From Hyphomicrobiales bacterium (GTDB taxonomy: Bacteria > Pseudomonadota > Alphaproteobacteria > Rhizobiales > Xanthobacteraceae), in assembly GCA_003169835.1 (NCBI GenBank), contig PNAI01000048.1:120524-184523 (forward strand): a stretch of 64,000 nt of DNA, written 5' to 3'. Positions within the stretch are counted from its first letter, which is position 1. Each line of letters opens with the position of its first letter. Positions 8,339 to 17,242 of this stretch are shown here, one piece after another. The notes under the pieces were generated by a model that did no database searches, was not told the DNA's origin, and worked only from the letters and a program-made list of their open reading frames with translations. The position numbers were made by a program, and so were the translations under genes.

Positions 8339-10015
8339 CTATTCGTCGGATTTTTTCGCCGGGTTCTCGACATTGCGAGCCGGCGTCTCAGGCGTGAGCC
8401 CGCCGCGCCGCCGCGCGAAAGTTTCCTTGCCGCTCTTTTCCCATTCGCCGGCCACCGCGCGGCGTGCGAACTCATCCCACGCCTTGTCCCAATCGCCAAG
8501 TTGATAGCCGTGCCATGGCGGCTGTGGCGAGAGCGCGGGCAGATCGAGTTCCTGCCAGATCTCGCGCGCGCGTTCCATGTATTCACGCGCCGGCAAGGCG
8601 AGTGGCGGGAACGCCTGCTTGAGCGTGGCGTCGATCAGCATGGTGGAATCGTTGTCGTGCCGGCCGGATTTCGGGCCGTGCCCACCCGAACGTCCGGCAA
8701 AAATATGTACGTCCTCGATTGGGTTCGAGCGGTAGGCGATCGACCACATCACGGCGTCGGTATTGGTGGGATCGATGTCCTCGCTCACCGCGATCACCAC
8801 CTTGCCGCAGTCGGCGCGCAGATGCGCAGCACCATCGAGCCCGCGCATCACCTCGCTACGCGCCGCGCCGTGCGCGAACTGCAGGAATATCACCGGCCGG
8901 ATGTTGCTCAAGGGTTCGTGCAGCGACACCGCGCGGATGCCTTTGACGCCAAGCTGATCGCGCAGGTGGCTCAGAAACATCGGCTCGTAGGCGACCTTTT
9001 TGATCACGCTCGACTCGCTCGGCGTCACCTGGCTCACGATGGAGACCAACACCGGCGCGCGCTTGTGTGTGATCGCGGTTACCTGCATCGACATGTTGAA
9101 GTCTTCGAGTGCGACATAGCCGTGGCTCTCGCCGAACGGGCCTTCGGGCTCGAGCAATTCCGGATCGATCAGACCTTCGATCACGATCTCGGCGTCGGCG
9201 GGAACATCAAGATCAATCGTCACGCATTTCGCGGTGCGGATCGGGCTGCCTGCAAGGGCGCCCGCGACCGCCATCTCGTCCATGTCGATGGCGAGCTTCT
9301 GGGGACCTGTGAACATGATTACCGGCGCGCAGCCGACCACGATCGCGCAGGGCATTGGTTCTTTTCGTGCGCGATACTTCTTCCAATGCAGATAACCGCC
9401 GGCGCCGCCGATGCGCGAGGCCATGCGCACGCCCAGCCGATCGGTGGCTTTGAGCATGCCGCGATAGGTGCCCATGTTCTGGATGCCGGTTTCGGGATCC
9501 TTGGTAATGCACAGTGTCGCGGTGAGATAGGGTGCGGCATCGAAGCCCGGCGTGGAGATCGGTACCGGCAGAGTTTTCAGCCCGCCATTCGGTTTGCGCA
9601 GCTCGTCGCCCTTGATGACGACCTCCTGGCACGGCGGCGATGTGATTTTCACCGGCGCGATGGGATTTGCGATCGCCGCCATCCAGGCAGAGCCGATGTC
9701 CTCAACCGGTCGTCCCATTCCGATTGCGTAGATTTGCGGAGAAGCGGCAAGGGCGCCGGCCGCGACCGGCATGTCGTAGCGCCGCCCGCTGCTATCGACG
9801 ACGTTCGTAAAGAGAAACGCGCGGCGTTCTTCTTCTGGCAATCCGCCCTGGAATTGCCAGCGCACGAGCGGATGCAGCTCGGTGTCCTTGTTGATCGGCC
9901 GGTCCACGCGCACCAGCAGGCCAAGCTTTTCAAGCGCTGCGAGATGCGTCTGGAAGTCGAGCGGGAGTCCGGCCGGGGTCGTCTTGGCGCGGCGCGGGTC
10001 GGACTGGTCGAGCAT
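8339..10015 (-). CDS. UbiD family prFMN-dependent decarboxylase
   Basis: Reversible (de)carboxylase of 558 residues that uses prenylated FMN, typically on aromatic, heteroaromatic or alpha,beta-unsaturated acids. The canonical catalytic set is present: Arg185 in MGTYRGML, and Glu291 and Glu296 in the EPEGPFGES loop. AVSEDIDPTNTDAVMW near residue 430 is also typical. A UbiX flavin prenyltransferase is encoded 417 bp upstream in the same run, so the cofactor supply is local. It is longer than E. coli UbiD (about 497 residues). It starts 12 bases after the CMD-like gene. Ubiquinone synthesis is possible but unlikely given the amidase, importer and Mo-hydroxylase neighbours. Confidence 0.92.
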   Translation of the reverse strand: MLDQSDPRRAKTTPAGLPLDFQTHLAALEKLGLLVRVDRPINKDTELHPLVRWQFQGGLPEEERRAFLFTNVVDSSGRRYDMPVAAGALAASPQIYAIGMGRPVEDIGSAWMAAIANPIAPVKITSPPCQEVVIKGDELRKPNGGLKTLPVPISTPGFDAAPYLTATLCITKDPETGIQNMGTYRGMLKATDRLGVRMASRIGGAGGYLHWKKYRARKEPMPCAIVVGCAPVIMFTGPQKLAIDMDEMAVAGALAGSPIRTAKCVTIDLDVPADAEIVIEGLIDPELLEPEGPFGESHGYVALEDFNMSMQVTAITHKRAPVLVSIVSQVTPSESSVIKKVAYEPMFLSHLRDQLGVKGIRAVSLHEPLSNIRPVIFLQFAHGAARSEVMRGLDGAAHLRADCGKVVIAVSEDIDPTNTDAVMWSIAYRSNPIEDVHIFAGRSGGHGPKSGRHDNDSTMLIDATLKQAFPPLALPAREYMERAREIWQELDLPALSPQPPWHGYQLGDWDKAWDEFARRAVAGEWEKSGKETFARRRGGLTPETPARNVENPAKKSDE

Positions 10016-10027
10016 GGCGGGCCGCGA

Positions 10028-10408
10028 TTATTTCTTCTGGTGAGCGTCGATCATGGGCTTTGCGATGCGGAAGCAATCAACGCCGACGGGAATGCCGCAA
10101 TAGACCGCGATCTGGGTGAGCACGGCGCGGACTTCGTTGGGCGTGAGACCGTTGGTCAGCGCGCCGCGCAGATGGGTCTGGAACTCCTCCATCTTGCCGA
10201 GCGCCGCAAGCATGCCGAGATTGAGGATCGAGCGCTCGCGGGGTTTAAGCGTGTCGTCGCCCCAGCATTCGCCCCAGGCGTATTGCGTGACGATGCGCTG
10301 GAAGTCGCGATTGAAGTCGTTGACGTTCGACATTGCTTTGTCGACGTATTCGTTGCCCGCCACCTGGCGGCGCATCTTCATTCCGGCGTCGTGAGTTTTC
10401 TGGTCCAT
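10028..10408 (-). CDS. carboxymuconolactone decarboxylase (CMD) family protein
   Basis: Small helical protein of 126 residues in the AhpD-like/CMD superfamily. Recognisable parts are TQYAWGECWGDDTLKPRERS, LGMLAALGKMEEFQTHLRGA and LTPNEVRAVLTQIAVYCGIP. The peroxidase CxxC motif is absent (only isolated Cys in GECWG and VYCG), so it resembles 4-carboxymuconolactone decarboxylase-type members rather than AhpD. True PcaC activity would need a beta-ketoadipate context, which is not seen, so its role next to UbiD/UbiX is open. ATG 10408 has GGGAGG upstream. Confidence 0.9.
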   Translation of the reverse strand: MDQKTHDAGMKMRRQVAGNEYVDKAMSNVNDFNRDFQRIVTQYAWGECWGDDTLKPRERSILNLGMLAALGKMEEFQTHLRGALTNGLTPNEVRAVLTQIAVYCGIPVGVDCFRIAKPMIDAHQKK

Positions 10409-10432
10409 TTATTCGTCCTCCCGAATTTTGAT

Positions 10433-11020
10433 TTAGTCCTCCGCCGGTCCGCCTTCCCAGCGTTTGACGACCTTGGTCTCGATGCCAAAAAAATCGAGCA
10501 GGCGTCCGACGGTGTGATTGATGATGTCGTCCACGGTCTTTGGCCGGTTGTAGAACGCCGGCACGATGGGGGCCACGACCGCGCCGATGTCGGCAAGCGT
10601 CGTGAGTGTGCGCAGATGGCCGCCGTGCAGCGGCGTCTCGCGCACGGCCAGCACAAGCCGGCGCTTTTCCTTAAGCACCACGTCGGCCGCGCGTGAGAGC
10701 AGCGAACTGGTCACGCCGGTGGCGATCTCGCTCATGGTCTTGATCGAGCATGGCAGCACGATCATGCCCATGGTCGGAAACGAGCCCGACGAAATCGACG
10801 CACCGATGTCAGCCATCGGATGATTGACCTTGGCGAGTGCGCGCACATCCTTGGGCTTGTAGTCGGTCTCATAAACGAGCGTCATTTCCGCCGACTTGCT
10901 CATGACCAGATGGGTTTCGATGTCGGTATCTTTCAGCAGCTCCAACAGCCGCACGCCGTAGATTGTGCCGGAGGCGCCGGAAATCCCCACCACGAGCCGG
11001 CGCGGAGTCTTGCTGGTCAT
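10433..11020 (-). CDS. UbiX family flavin prenyltransferase
   Basis: Enzyme of 195 residues joining dimethylallyl phosphate and reduced FMN to make prenyl-FMN, the UbiD cofactor. Family motifs are clear: GISGASGTIYG at residues 13-23, LPCSIKTMSEIATG near residue 89, and KEKRRLVLAVRETPLHGGHL. It lies between a TIGR02444-like gene and the CMD/UbiD genes (27 and 24 bp gaps). It probably serves both UbiD proteins of the window, since no second UbiX is visible. ATG 11020 has GGAGAAA upstream. Confidence 0.95.
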   Translation of the reverse strand: MTSKTPRRLVVGISGASGTIYGVRLLELLKDTDIETHLVMSKSAEMTLVYETDYKPKDVRALAKVNHPMADIGASISSGSFPTMGMIVLPCSIKTMSEIATGVTSSLLSRAADVVLKEKRRLVLAVRETPLHGGHLRTLTTLADIGAVVAPIVPAFYNRPKTVDDIINHTVGRLLDFFGIETKVVKRWEGGPAED

Positions 11021-11047
11021 CGGTATTTTTCTCCAATTACTTCCGGT

Positions 11048-11578
11048 TTAGCCATTGCCGGCGTTCTTCGCAAATGCCGTGAGCACCACCTCAAGTGGTT
11101 GCGGCGGGAAGGGGCGGAGGATCGCTTGGTAGGAGGTGAGGTTTGCGCGCGCGGCCTCGACCGGTGTGGGCGCGGACCCGCGGAAGCGGCCAGATTGCGC
11201 CAGTGCGTACATCGCCTCCTGTTGCAGTCGCTCGGCTTCGAGCTCGGCCGTCTTGATGCGGTTGCGGAAAGTCTCGGCTACATCCGGCGTGAGCATTGCC
11301 GGCGGAGTTTTCAGTGCGCGCCGAATTTCGCGTAACGGGATCACCGCTGTGTTGCGCCATACGCCGATCGTGCGATCCAACTCCGCAACTTCGTCCTTGG
11401 TCAGTGTGCGGTTAAGCGATGCATTCCACAGTAGGAAGAATAACAAATTTACATCGACGCCGGCTTCGTCCTGCAATGTGATGCAGGCTGGCGCCACGCC
11501 CGGCACGGCGTAGAATTTAATCGAGAACTGCCAGAACGGCGATTTCGACGGTTGGGTTTTGGCGTCGGCGGCGGTCAT
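11048..11578 (-). CDS. TIGR02444-like (DUF2390) protein of unknown function
   Basis: Predicted cytoplasmic protein of 176 residues. The segment FYAVPGVAPACITLQDEAG followed by VNLLFFLLWNA matches the family signature as I know it. The rest is charged and helical (FRNRIKTAELEAERLQQEAM). No catalytic residues are known for the family, and its usual context is housekeeping, so its place between a Mo hydroxylase and UbiX may be incidental. Gaps of 26 and 27 bp make co-transcription likely. Confidence 0.8.
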   Translation of the reverse strand: MTAADAKTQPSKSPFWQFSIKFYAVPGVAPACITLQDEAGVDVNLLFFLLWNASLNRTLTKDEVAELDRTIGVWRNTAVIPLREIRRALKTPPAMLTPDVAETFRNRIKTAELEAERLQQEAMYALAQSGRFRGSAPTPVEAARANLTSYQAILRPFPPQPLEVVLTAFAKNAGNG

Positions 11579-11604
11579 GTCGGCTGCGATCTTATCACGC
11601 GTGC

Positions 11605-13956
11605 TTATGCAGCCGTGAGTTTGCCATATGCGCCGGCTGCATGCAGCGCCTCGACAATGCGGGCAGGGGTCAGTGGCATCTCAGCGAAATGTACGCCGAA
11701 GGGCGAAAGTGCGTCTTCGATCGCGGAAATGATCGCGGCTGGCGCGGGAATCGTGCCGCCTTCGCCCGCGCCTTTGACACCCAGGGGATTGAGCGGGTTC
11801 GGCGTTTCGACGTGCTCGATCGCGCAACCCGGAACATCAAGCGCAGCCGGTAGCAGATAATCCTGGAACGTCGTGGTCAGTGGCTGCGCGTCGTCGTCGT
11901 ACTTCATCCACTCGAACAGCGCGTTGCCGATGCCGTGCGCGACGCCGCCCTGCACCTGGCCGTCGACAATCATGGGATTGATGATGTTGCCCGAGTCGTG
12001 CGCGACCGAGTAGCGCAGAAGCTTAACGCCGCCGGTCATCGGATCGACCTCGATCTCCACGACGTGCGTGCCGTTGCAATACGACGCCTGCGGCGGCGTG
12101 AAATAAGCCGTGTGCTCAAGACCGGGCAATTGCCCTGCGGCGAAGGAAAATCCCGGTATGCCTTGGGCGAGGCGCGCGAGTTCGCCGAACGTCAATGAAG
12201 GTTTGTTACCGCCGCGCGCGGTGGCGCGGCCGTCCTCCACATCGATCTCGCTTTCCGCCACGCCAAGCGTGCGTGCGGCCAGCGTGACGATCTGTGCGCG
12301 CACATTCTCGCCGGCCATCATGGCGGAGTTTCCGGCGGTGACCGTCTGCCGGCTTGCGAACGCGCCGATGCCCTGTGAGATGGCGCCTGTGTCGCCCACG
12401 GTCATGACGATGTCTTCGATGCGGCAGCCGAGTCTGTCGGCAACGATTTGTGACAACGTCGTCTGCTGGCCCTGGCCCTGATTGGTGGCGCCGGTCGCGA
12501 CTGCGACTTTGCCATTAGGCAACACGCGTACCGTGACTCCTTCGAACGGACCAAGCCCCGTGCCCTCGACATAGTTTGCGATGCCGATGCCGAGGTGGCG
12601 GCCTTGAGTGCGCGCCTTGGTTTGCCGCGCGCGAAATCCGTCGTAGTCGGAGAGCACGATCGCGCGCTCTTGGCTGCGCGGAAAATCTCCGCTGGCGTAG
12701 ACCAGCGGCTTGCCGTCACGAAACGTCAGTCCGACGGAGTAGGGCATCTGATTGGCCTGGATGATGTTGCGGCGGCGCACCTCGGCGCGGTCAATGCGTA
12801 ATTCATGCGCCACGCGGTCCAGAAGCCGCTCCATGGCGAACACAGCCTGCGGGCGGCCGGCGCCGCGCACCACCGTGGTCGGCACGCGGTTGGTGAACGC
12901 GACCGTCACTTCGATCTTGTAGGCCGGCACGACATAGGGGCCGGGGAATGTCGTCGCGGCGATATAGGGCACGATGATGCCCCAGGGAACATAGGCGCCG
13001 TTGTCGTGCAGCATCGTTCCGCGCAGGCCGAGAATCTTTCCGTTGTCATCGACGGCGATGGCGACCTTCCAATATTGGTCGCGCTCTTGCGTGGATGAGA
13101 TGAAATGCTCGCGGCGGTCCTCGATCCATTTCACCGGACGGCCGAGCTTCATCGCCGCCGCCGGGATCACGGCCTCCTCCGGATAGAATGGTGCCTTGGT
13201 GCCAAAGCCACCGCCCACGAACGGTGCGATCACGCGGATCGATTCTAGATCGCGCTCGAACAGATCGGCGAGCGTGCCGCGGCACAGGTGCGGAGTTTGT
13301 GTCGAGGACCAGACTTCGAGCTTGTCGGTCGCGGGATCGTGGCGTGCGAGCACGGCGCGGCCTTCGAGCGTCATGGCGCCGCCGCGGTGCTGGAAAAGCT
13401 TCTCCTCGAACACATGCGGCGCGTTCTTGAATGCCGCATCGATGTCGCCGTAGCCCATGGGAACGAAGGCGGCGATGTTTGAGGCAAGATCGCTGTGCAC
13501 GCGCGCCGCGCCCGGTTTGACCGCATCGCGCGGGTTGCTCGCCGCCGGCAGGACATCAAAGTCGATCTTTACCGCGGCTGCGGCGTCTTCCGCGATGTAT
13601 CTGTTCTGCGCCACCACCACCGCGATGGTCTGGCCCACGTAACAAACCTCATCGCGCGCGAGCGCGATCTGCGTGCGCGAGGTCTTGATCGCCTGATTGG
13701 GAACGAGCAACGGAATCTGGCCGGTCGCCATGCGCGGGGGGAGGTCGTCGGTGGTGAGCACGGCATGCACGCCCGCGATCGCCAATGCCGCTTTGCTGTC
13801 GGTCGCGCGGATGCGCGCGTGGGCGTGCGGGCTGCGCACGAAACAGGCGTGCAGCGTGCCGGGAAGCTTGATGTCGTCGACGTAACGCGCCTGTCCGGTC
13901 AGCAGCGCCGGATCCTCGGTGCGCGTTACCCGTGCGCCGAAATGTTTTGCGCCCAC
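11605..13956 (-). CDS. xanthine-dehydrogenase-family molybdopterin-binding (large) subunit
   Basis: Mo-cofactor subunit of about 783 residues, expected to hydroxylate a heteroaromatic or aldehyde carbon. The N-terminus TRTEDPALLTGQARYVDDI is typical. VGGGFGTKAPFYPEE, the RGAGRPQAVFAMERLLD Mo-site loop and the C-terminal GVKGAGEGG with catalytic Glu near residue 732 follow in order. GTG 13956 is chosen because alignment with the two paralogues starts there and AGGGAAAG lies upstream; an ATG at 14031 would overlap the M24 gene by 56 bases. No 2Fe-2S or FAD subunit gene is adjacent. It is a middle gene of the ten-gene run. Confidence 0.92.
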   Translation of the reverse strand: MGAKHFGARVTRTEDPALLTGQARYVDDIKLPGTLHACFVRSPHAHARIRATDSKAALAIAGVHAVLTTDDLPPRMATGQIPLLVPNQAIKTSRTQIALARDEVCYVGQTIAVVVAQNRYIAEDAAAAVKIDFDVLPAASNPRDAVKPGAARVHSDLASNIAAFVPMGYGDIDAAFKNAPHVFEEKLFQHRGGAMTLEGRAVLARHDPATDKLEVWSSTQTPHLCRGTLADLFERDLESIRVIAPFVGGGFGTKAPFYPEEAVIPAAAMKLGRPVKWIEDRREHFISSTQERDQYWKVAIAVDDNGKILGLRGTMLHDNGAYVPWGIIVPYIAATTFPGPYVVPAYKIEVTVAFTNRVPTTVVRGAGRPQAVFAMERLLDRVAHELRIDRAEVRRRNIIQANQMPYSVGLTFRDGKPLVYASGDFPRSQERAIVLSDYDGFRARQTKARTQGRHLGIGIANYVEGTGLGPFEGVTVRVLPNGKVAVATGATNQGQGQQTTLSQIVADRLGCRIEDIVMTVGDTGAISQGIGAFASRQTVTAGNSAMMAGENVRAQIVTLAARTLGVAESEIDVEDGRATARGGNKPSLTFGELARLAQGIPGFSFAAGQLPGLEHTAYFTPPQASYCNGTHVVEIEVDPMTGGVKLLRYSVAHDSGNIINPMIVDGQVQGGVAHGIGNALFEWMKYDDDAQPLTTTFQDYLLPAALDVPGCAIEHVETPNPLNPLGVKGAGEGGTIPAPAAIISAIEDALSPFGVHFAEMPLTPARIVEALHAAGAYGKLTAA

Positions 13957-13975
13957 GCTCAAAACTTTCCCTAAT

Positions 13976-15283
13976 TCACGCTCCGGCGACAGCGATTTCC
14001 AGCGGAAACTTGTCCACGCATTCGTGGCCATTCGCAGTCACGATGAATGTGTGGCCAAGGAAAATGCCGAACATGCCGTCGGGCGTGATCGGGTTCGGCT
14101 CGGCCATGATGACCATGCCGGCTTTGAGTACCGCGTCGGCTTCCGTGCCGGTGACGTGTTCGGCGCTGATGTGCGGATTGTCGGTGACGAGATCGATGCC
14201 GTGGCACTGGGTCGGCCGCGACTGCATGCCCTTGTCGCGGAAGAACTTGCTCGCCAGGCGGATTTCCTCGCAGGTCTTGCCGGGTGCGATCTCTTTGACG
14301 ATGCGGTGATAGCCGGGCAGCATGATGTTGTCCCAGAATTTCTTCACCATGTCGGTCGGTGGGCCGATGCAGATGGGCGAGCCGATTTGCGCGGTGTAGC
14401 CGCGATAGCCTGCGGCGAGTTCCATGTTGATCATGTCGCCTTTTTGCAGCACGCGGCCCGACGGCCGAGGGTTGCCGAAGATCATCGCGGGGTTGGCCAT
14501 CGGTGTCGAACCAATAATCAGAAAGTCGATATCGCCGTTGCCTTCGAGGATAGCGGCGCCGGCGGCGGCGCGCAGCTCGTATTCCTTGACGCCCGGCCGT
14601 GCGCGCTCGACCATGGCTTCCATCGCGTTCTGGCAAAGCTCGCCCGCCTTGCGCACGCAGTCGAGCTCTTCCGCGCTATGGATGACCAGCAAGTCATGCA
14701 GGAAACCCTTGGTGAAGACGAGTTCGGCGTTGGGCAGGCTTTCGCGCAAGGTATTGAACTGGTTCACCGGCAGGTAGTCGCCATGCCGTGGGTCGATCTC
14801 CATCAGTCCGATGCGCGCGCGTTCGAGCTTGAGCTCGCGCAGGCGCTCGACCATCACTTGAGCATAGTGCCCGTTGCGGCTGTGGCGCACGTCCTTAACC
14901 GCCACTTTGACATTGCGGCGCACGGCCTCCGCATGGGTGCCGCCCATGGAGTAGATCATGGTCGGCTCGCCGTCGAGCGGAACGAGCACGTAGCAGCACA
15001 GCGCGTGCCATTCCCAATGGCCGGTGAGCCACAGCATGCCGCCGCCGAAACTCCAATGACTGGGGCCGCCGGGGACGATGATGGCGTCGAGCTTGTGCGT
15101 GCGCATTTTTGACCGCAATGCCGCGTAGCGGCGGGCATATTCGGCGGGGGAGAATTGCTCATAGACCGCGTCGCGGTAGTACGGCGTGTCGCGCATGTTG
15201 GCGAAGGGCAGCGACTGGTCCAGTTTGCTGCGGACAACTTCCCAGGGCTGCGGCCCAAGCGGTTTGCGTGGTTGTTCGTTCAT
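13976..15283 (-). CDS. M24 (pita-bread) family protein, creatinase/Xaa-Pro-peptidase-like, atypical metal site
   Basis: Protein of 435 residues with an N-terminal creatinase-like domain (about 1-200) and a C-terminal pita-bread domain. At the five usual metal-ligand positions I read Glu288 (Asp expected), Gln299 (Asp expected), His361, Glu395 and Ala417 (Glu expected). Three substitutions argue against a dinuclear metallopeptidase. They recall creatinase, which works without metal and uses a conserved His (family knowledge). ATG 15283 has GGAG eight bases upstream; the ATG 18 bases earlier does not. It starts five bases after the binding-protein gene, hinting at C-N hydrolysis of the imported compound. 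Confidence 0.85.
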   Translation of the reverse strand: MNEQPRKPLGPQPWEVVRSKLDQSLPFANMRDTPYYRDAVYEQFSPAEYARRYAALRSKMRTHKLDAIIVPGGPSHWSFGGGMLWLTGHWEWHALCCYVLVPLDGEPTMIYSMGGTHAEAVRRNVKVAVKDVRHSRNGHYAQVMVERLRELKLERARIGLMEIDPRHGDYLPVNQFNTLRESLPNAELVFTKGFLHDLLVIHSAEELDCVRKAGELCQNAMEAMVERARPGVKEYELRAAAGAAILEGNGDIDFLIIGSTPMANPAMIFGNPRPSGRVLQKGDMINMELAAGYRGYTAQIGSPICIGPPTDMVKKFWDNIMLPGYHRIVKEIAPGKTCEEIRLASKFFRDKGMQSRPTQCHGIDLVTDNPHISAEHVTGTEADAVLKAGMVIMAEPNPITPDGMFGIFLGHTFIVTANGHECVDKFPLEIAVAGA

Positions 15284-15288
15284 CGCAT

Positions 15289-16341
15289 TCACTCCGTGCA
15301 TTTGCCGATGGTCACGCGGCCGCCGGCGAGATCGACGGCTTCTTTCGCCAGCGATAGTTCCACCACCTGTTCGAAGGACGGCTTCTTGTCCTTCTCAATG
15401 TCGCCGGTGTCGACACTGTTTTGGGCCGACCAATCCGTGCGCTCGCGGGTGAAGCCTTCGTTGACCGACCACACGCAGTTCTTGGTCAGCACGTCCCAGG
15501 CATATTCGACCGCATCCTGCGGCTTCTCGGTCGCTTTCATCATGATCGGTACCACCTTGTCTCTTTCCTTGTAGATGGTGCGGTTGGCTTCGATCATCGC
15601 GGCAATCGTGTCGCGCAGCAGCGCGCGGTCGCGGCCGATCCATTCGGTCGAGGCACCATAGGCGTTGAACATGTAGAGCGGCATGAGGTCGACGAGCTGA
15701 ACGAGCAGATTCAAAGTCTGTTTTTGCTTCTTGGCGAGAAAGACGTCTTCGGGATGCAGCGCGACGCCGTCGATCTGGCCGGCAATCAGGCCGGGGACGC
15801 GGCCCGCGGTGGCGGCGGAAATGAATTGCGCATCGTCGACGCTCAGCTTTGCCGTGCGCAAAACCTCGCGGCCCATGCGCCAGTTGAACCCGCCGACGCC
15901 GCCTCCAGTCGCGGACAGGCGCTTGCCCTTGAGGTCAGCCGCGGTTTTCACGTCCGGCGACGTCACATAGGCCTGCGGCATGCGCGGCGCCAAGGCCCAG
16001 ATCTGCTTGACCTTCAAACCGCGTCCGATGGCGACGTCATTGACGCTAACGATGGCTGAGCCTTGAGATGCCGCGGCGGCCGAGGTCGCCGATTGTCCGC
16101 CTTCGAATTGCAGGATGTTGGCGTCGATGCAGCGTTTGGCGAAATAGCCAAGCTCTTTGGCGACGTAGGGAGAGGTGTGCACAACATTAGGCGGCGAGAC
16201 CGAGACACCGATGTTGATCTTGCGCATGGCGGTGCAGGCCGGTGCGTTTTGGGCGGAGGCCTGATTGTGTAACGAAATCAGAGAGCAAGAGGCCAGTGCC
16301 ACAGCGGCGGCATATGATTTCTTCAAATGTAGCTTTGTCAT
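15289..16341 (-). CDS. ABC transporter substrate-binding protein, NMT1/TauA/SsuA type
   Basis: Periplasmic binding protein of 350 residues. The signal peptide ends near residue 30 (LISLHNQASAQ). The mature part shows PYVAKELGYFAKRCIDANI, then GGQSATSAAAASQGSA and DLKGKRLSATGGGVGG, as in aliphatic sulfonate/taurine/nitrate-type binding proteins. Several cysteines (CTAM, KRCIDA, KNCVW, GKCTE) could form disulfides, which is unusual for the group. It follows its permease by 43 bp, and ATG 16341 has GGGAG upstream. The ligand is unknown, but the downstream catabolic genes suggest an aromatic or N-containing acid. Confidence 0.9.
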   Translation of the reverse strand: MTKLHLKKSYAAAVALASCSLISLHNQASAQNAPACTAMRKINIGVSVSPPNVVHTSPYVAKELGYFAKRCIDANILQFEGGQSATSAAAASQGSAIVSVNDVAIGRGLKVKQIWALAPRMPQAYVTSPDVKTAADLKGKRLSATGGGVGGFNWRMGREVLRTAKLSVDDAQFISAATAGRVPGLIAGQIDGVALHPEDVFLAKKQKQTLNLLVQLVDLMPLYMFNAYGASTEWIGRDRALLRDTIAAMIEANRTIYKERDKVVPIMMKATEKPQDAVEYAWDVLTKNCVWSVNEGFTRERTDWSAQNSVDTGDIEKDKKPSFEQVVELSLAKEAVDLAGGRVTIGKCTE

Positions 16342-16384
16342 CGTTGCTCCCTCACGCTTGGACTTGCCACAGACTTGCCGCGTC

Positions 16385-17242
16385 TTAATCCTGTTCCAGC
16401 ACCGACGTCCAGGGCGCTACGGCGCGTTCGAGCACCCGCAATAGCCACGTCAACGTCACCCCGAGCAGGCCGAGCGTGACAATCGGCACGAACATCTTGT
16501 TGACCTGATAGGTCGCGGCCGTGCGCACGATCAGATAGCCGATGCCGGAGATCGCGGTGTAGAGGTCGGCGAGCACCATGCCGATCAGTCCGCGTCCGAC
16601 CGCGAGTCGTAAGCCGGTCACGATGAAGGGCAGTGCCGCAGGTAGCACGATGTTCGCCCACAGTTGCCGCTCCGAGCAGCGGAACGCACGGCCGACTTCG
16701 AGTAGTTTGGGATCGACGTTACGCACGCCCTGATAGGTATTGATCGCCATCGGGAAGAAGGCGAACAGAAACAGGATCACAACTTTCGCAGTGGTCTCGA
16801 AGCCGGCCCACAGCACGATCAGCGGCACAAGCGCCACGCTCGGGATCGAATAGAGAAAAGTGATGTAGACGCCAAGCGCAACGTCGAGCATCCAGAAGCG
16901 CGCCAGCAAAAGTCCAATCGCGACGCCGAAGATGGCTGCGAGCGTGAGTCCGATCGCAAGCACGACGAGACTGGGCCACAAATAGGTCCATAGTTCGCCG
17001 CTACCGATCATGCCGACGGCGGCTTTGTAAATTTCGAGTGGCGTCGTGAACAGGACGGGGTCGATCATGCCGCCGAACACCTGCCAGATTGTCAGCACCA
17101 CGGTGAGCGAGGATGCGCGGATCGCCAAGTTCAGAAGCTGGCGGCGGCGCTTGCGATCGGCGGAGACCTTGCGCGTGCGCGCCTGTTCCTGCGCTTCATC
17201 GAGCGCGGCGGCGGCGACTTGTGATTGCGCCGCGTCGGTCAC
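16385..17242 (-). CDS. ABC transporter permease, SsuC/TauC type
   Basis: Inner-membrane permease of 285 residues with a charged cytoplasmic N-terminus (about 40 residues) and six predicted helices. The EAA loop is KLLEVGRAFRCSERQLWANI, followed by LPAALPFIVTGLRLAVGRG. The reading frame stays open upstream to 17758, but that part is antisense-like composition inside the ATPase gene. GTG 17242 overlaps the ATPase stop as GTGA and has AGGAG upstream, so it is the likely start. It forms a complete importer with its two flanking genes. Confidence 0.92.
   Translation of the reverse strand: MTDAAQSQVAAAALDEAQEQARTRKVSADRKRRRQLLNLAIRASSLTVVLTIWQVFGGMIDPVLFTTPLEIYKAAVGMIGSGELWTYLWPSLVVLAIGLTLAAIFGVAIGLLLARFWMLDVALGVYITFLYSIPSVALVPLIVLWAGFETTAKVVILFLFAFFPMAINTYQGVRNVDPKLLEVGRAFRCSERQLWANIVLPAALPFIVTGLRLAVGRGLIGMVLADLYTAISGIGYLIVRTAATYQVNKMFVPIVTLGLLGVTLTWLLRVLERAVAPWTSVLEQD

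Noticed and set aside
7676-10696. A very long plus-strand open frame of about 1000 codons
   Set aside because: It lies antisense to amidase, UbiD, CMD and UbiX genes, which all have clear family motifs; its product is His/Arg-rich with no recognisable domain. High GC produces such mirror frames.
13957-14031. Upstream ATG start for the first Mo hydroxylase subunit
   Set aside because: It would overlap the preceding gene by 56 bases and adds residues not shared by the two paralogues; GTG 13956 has a better site.
13919-15112. Plus-strand open frame of about 400 codons
   Set aside because: Antisense to the M24-like gene, with low-complexity His/Asp/Ala content and no ribosome binding site or family pattern.
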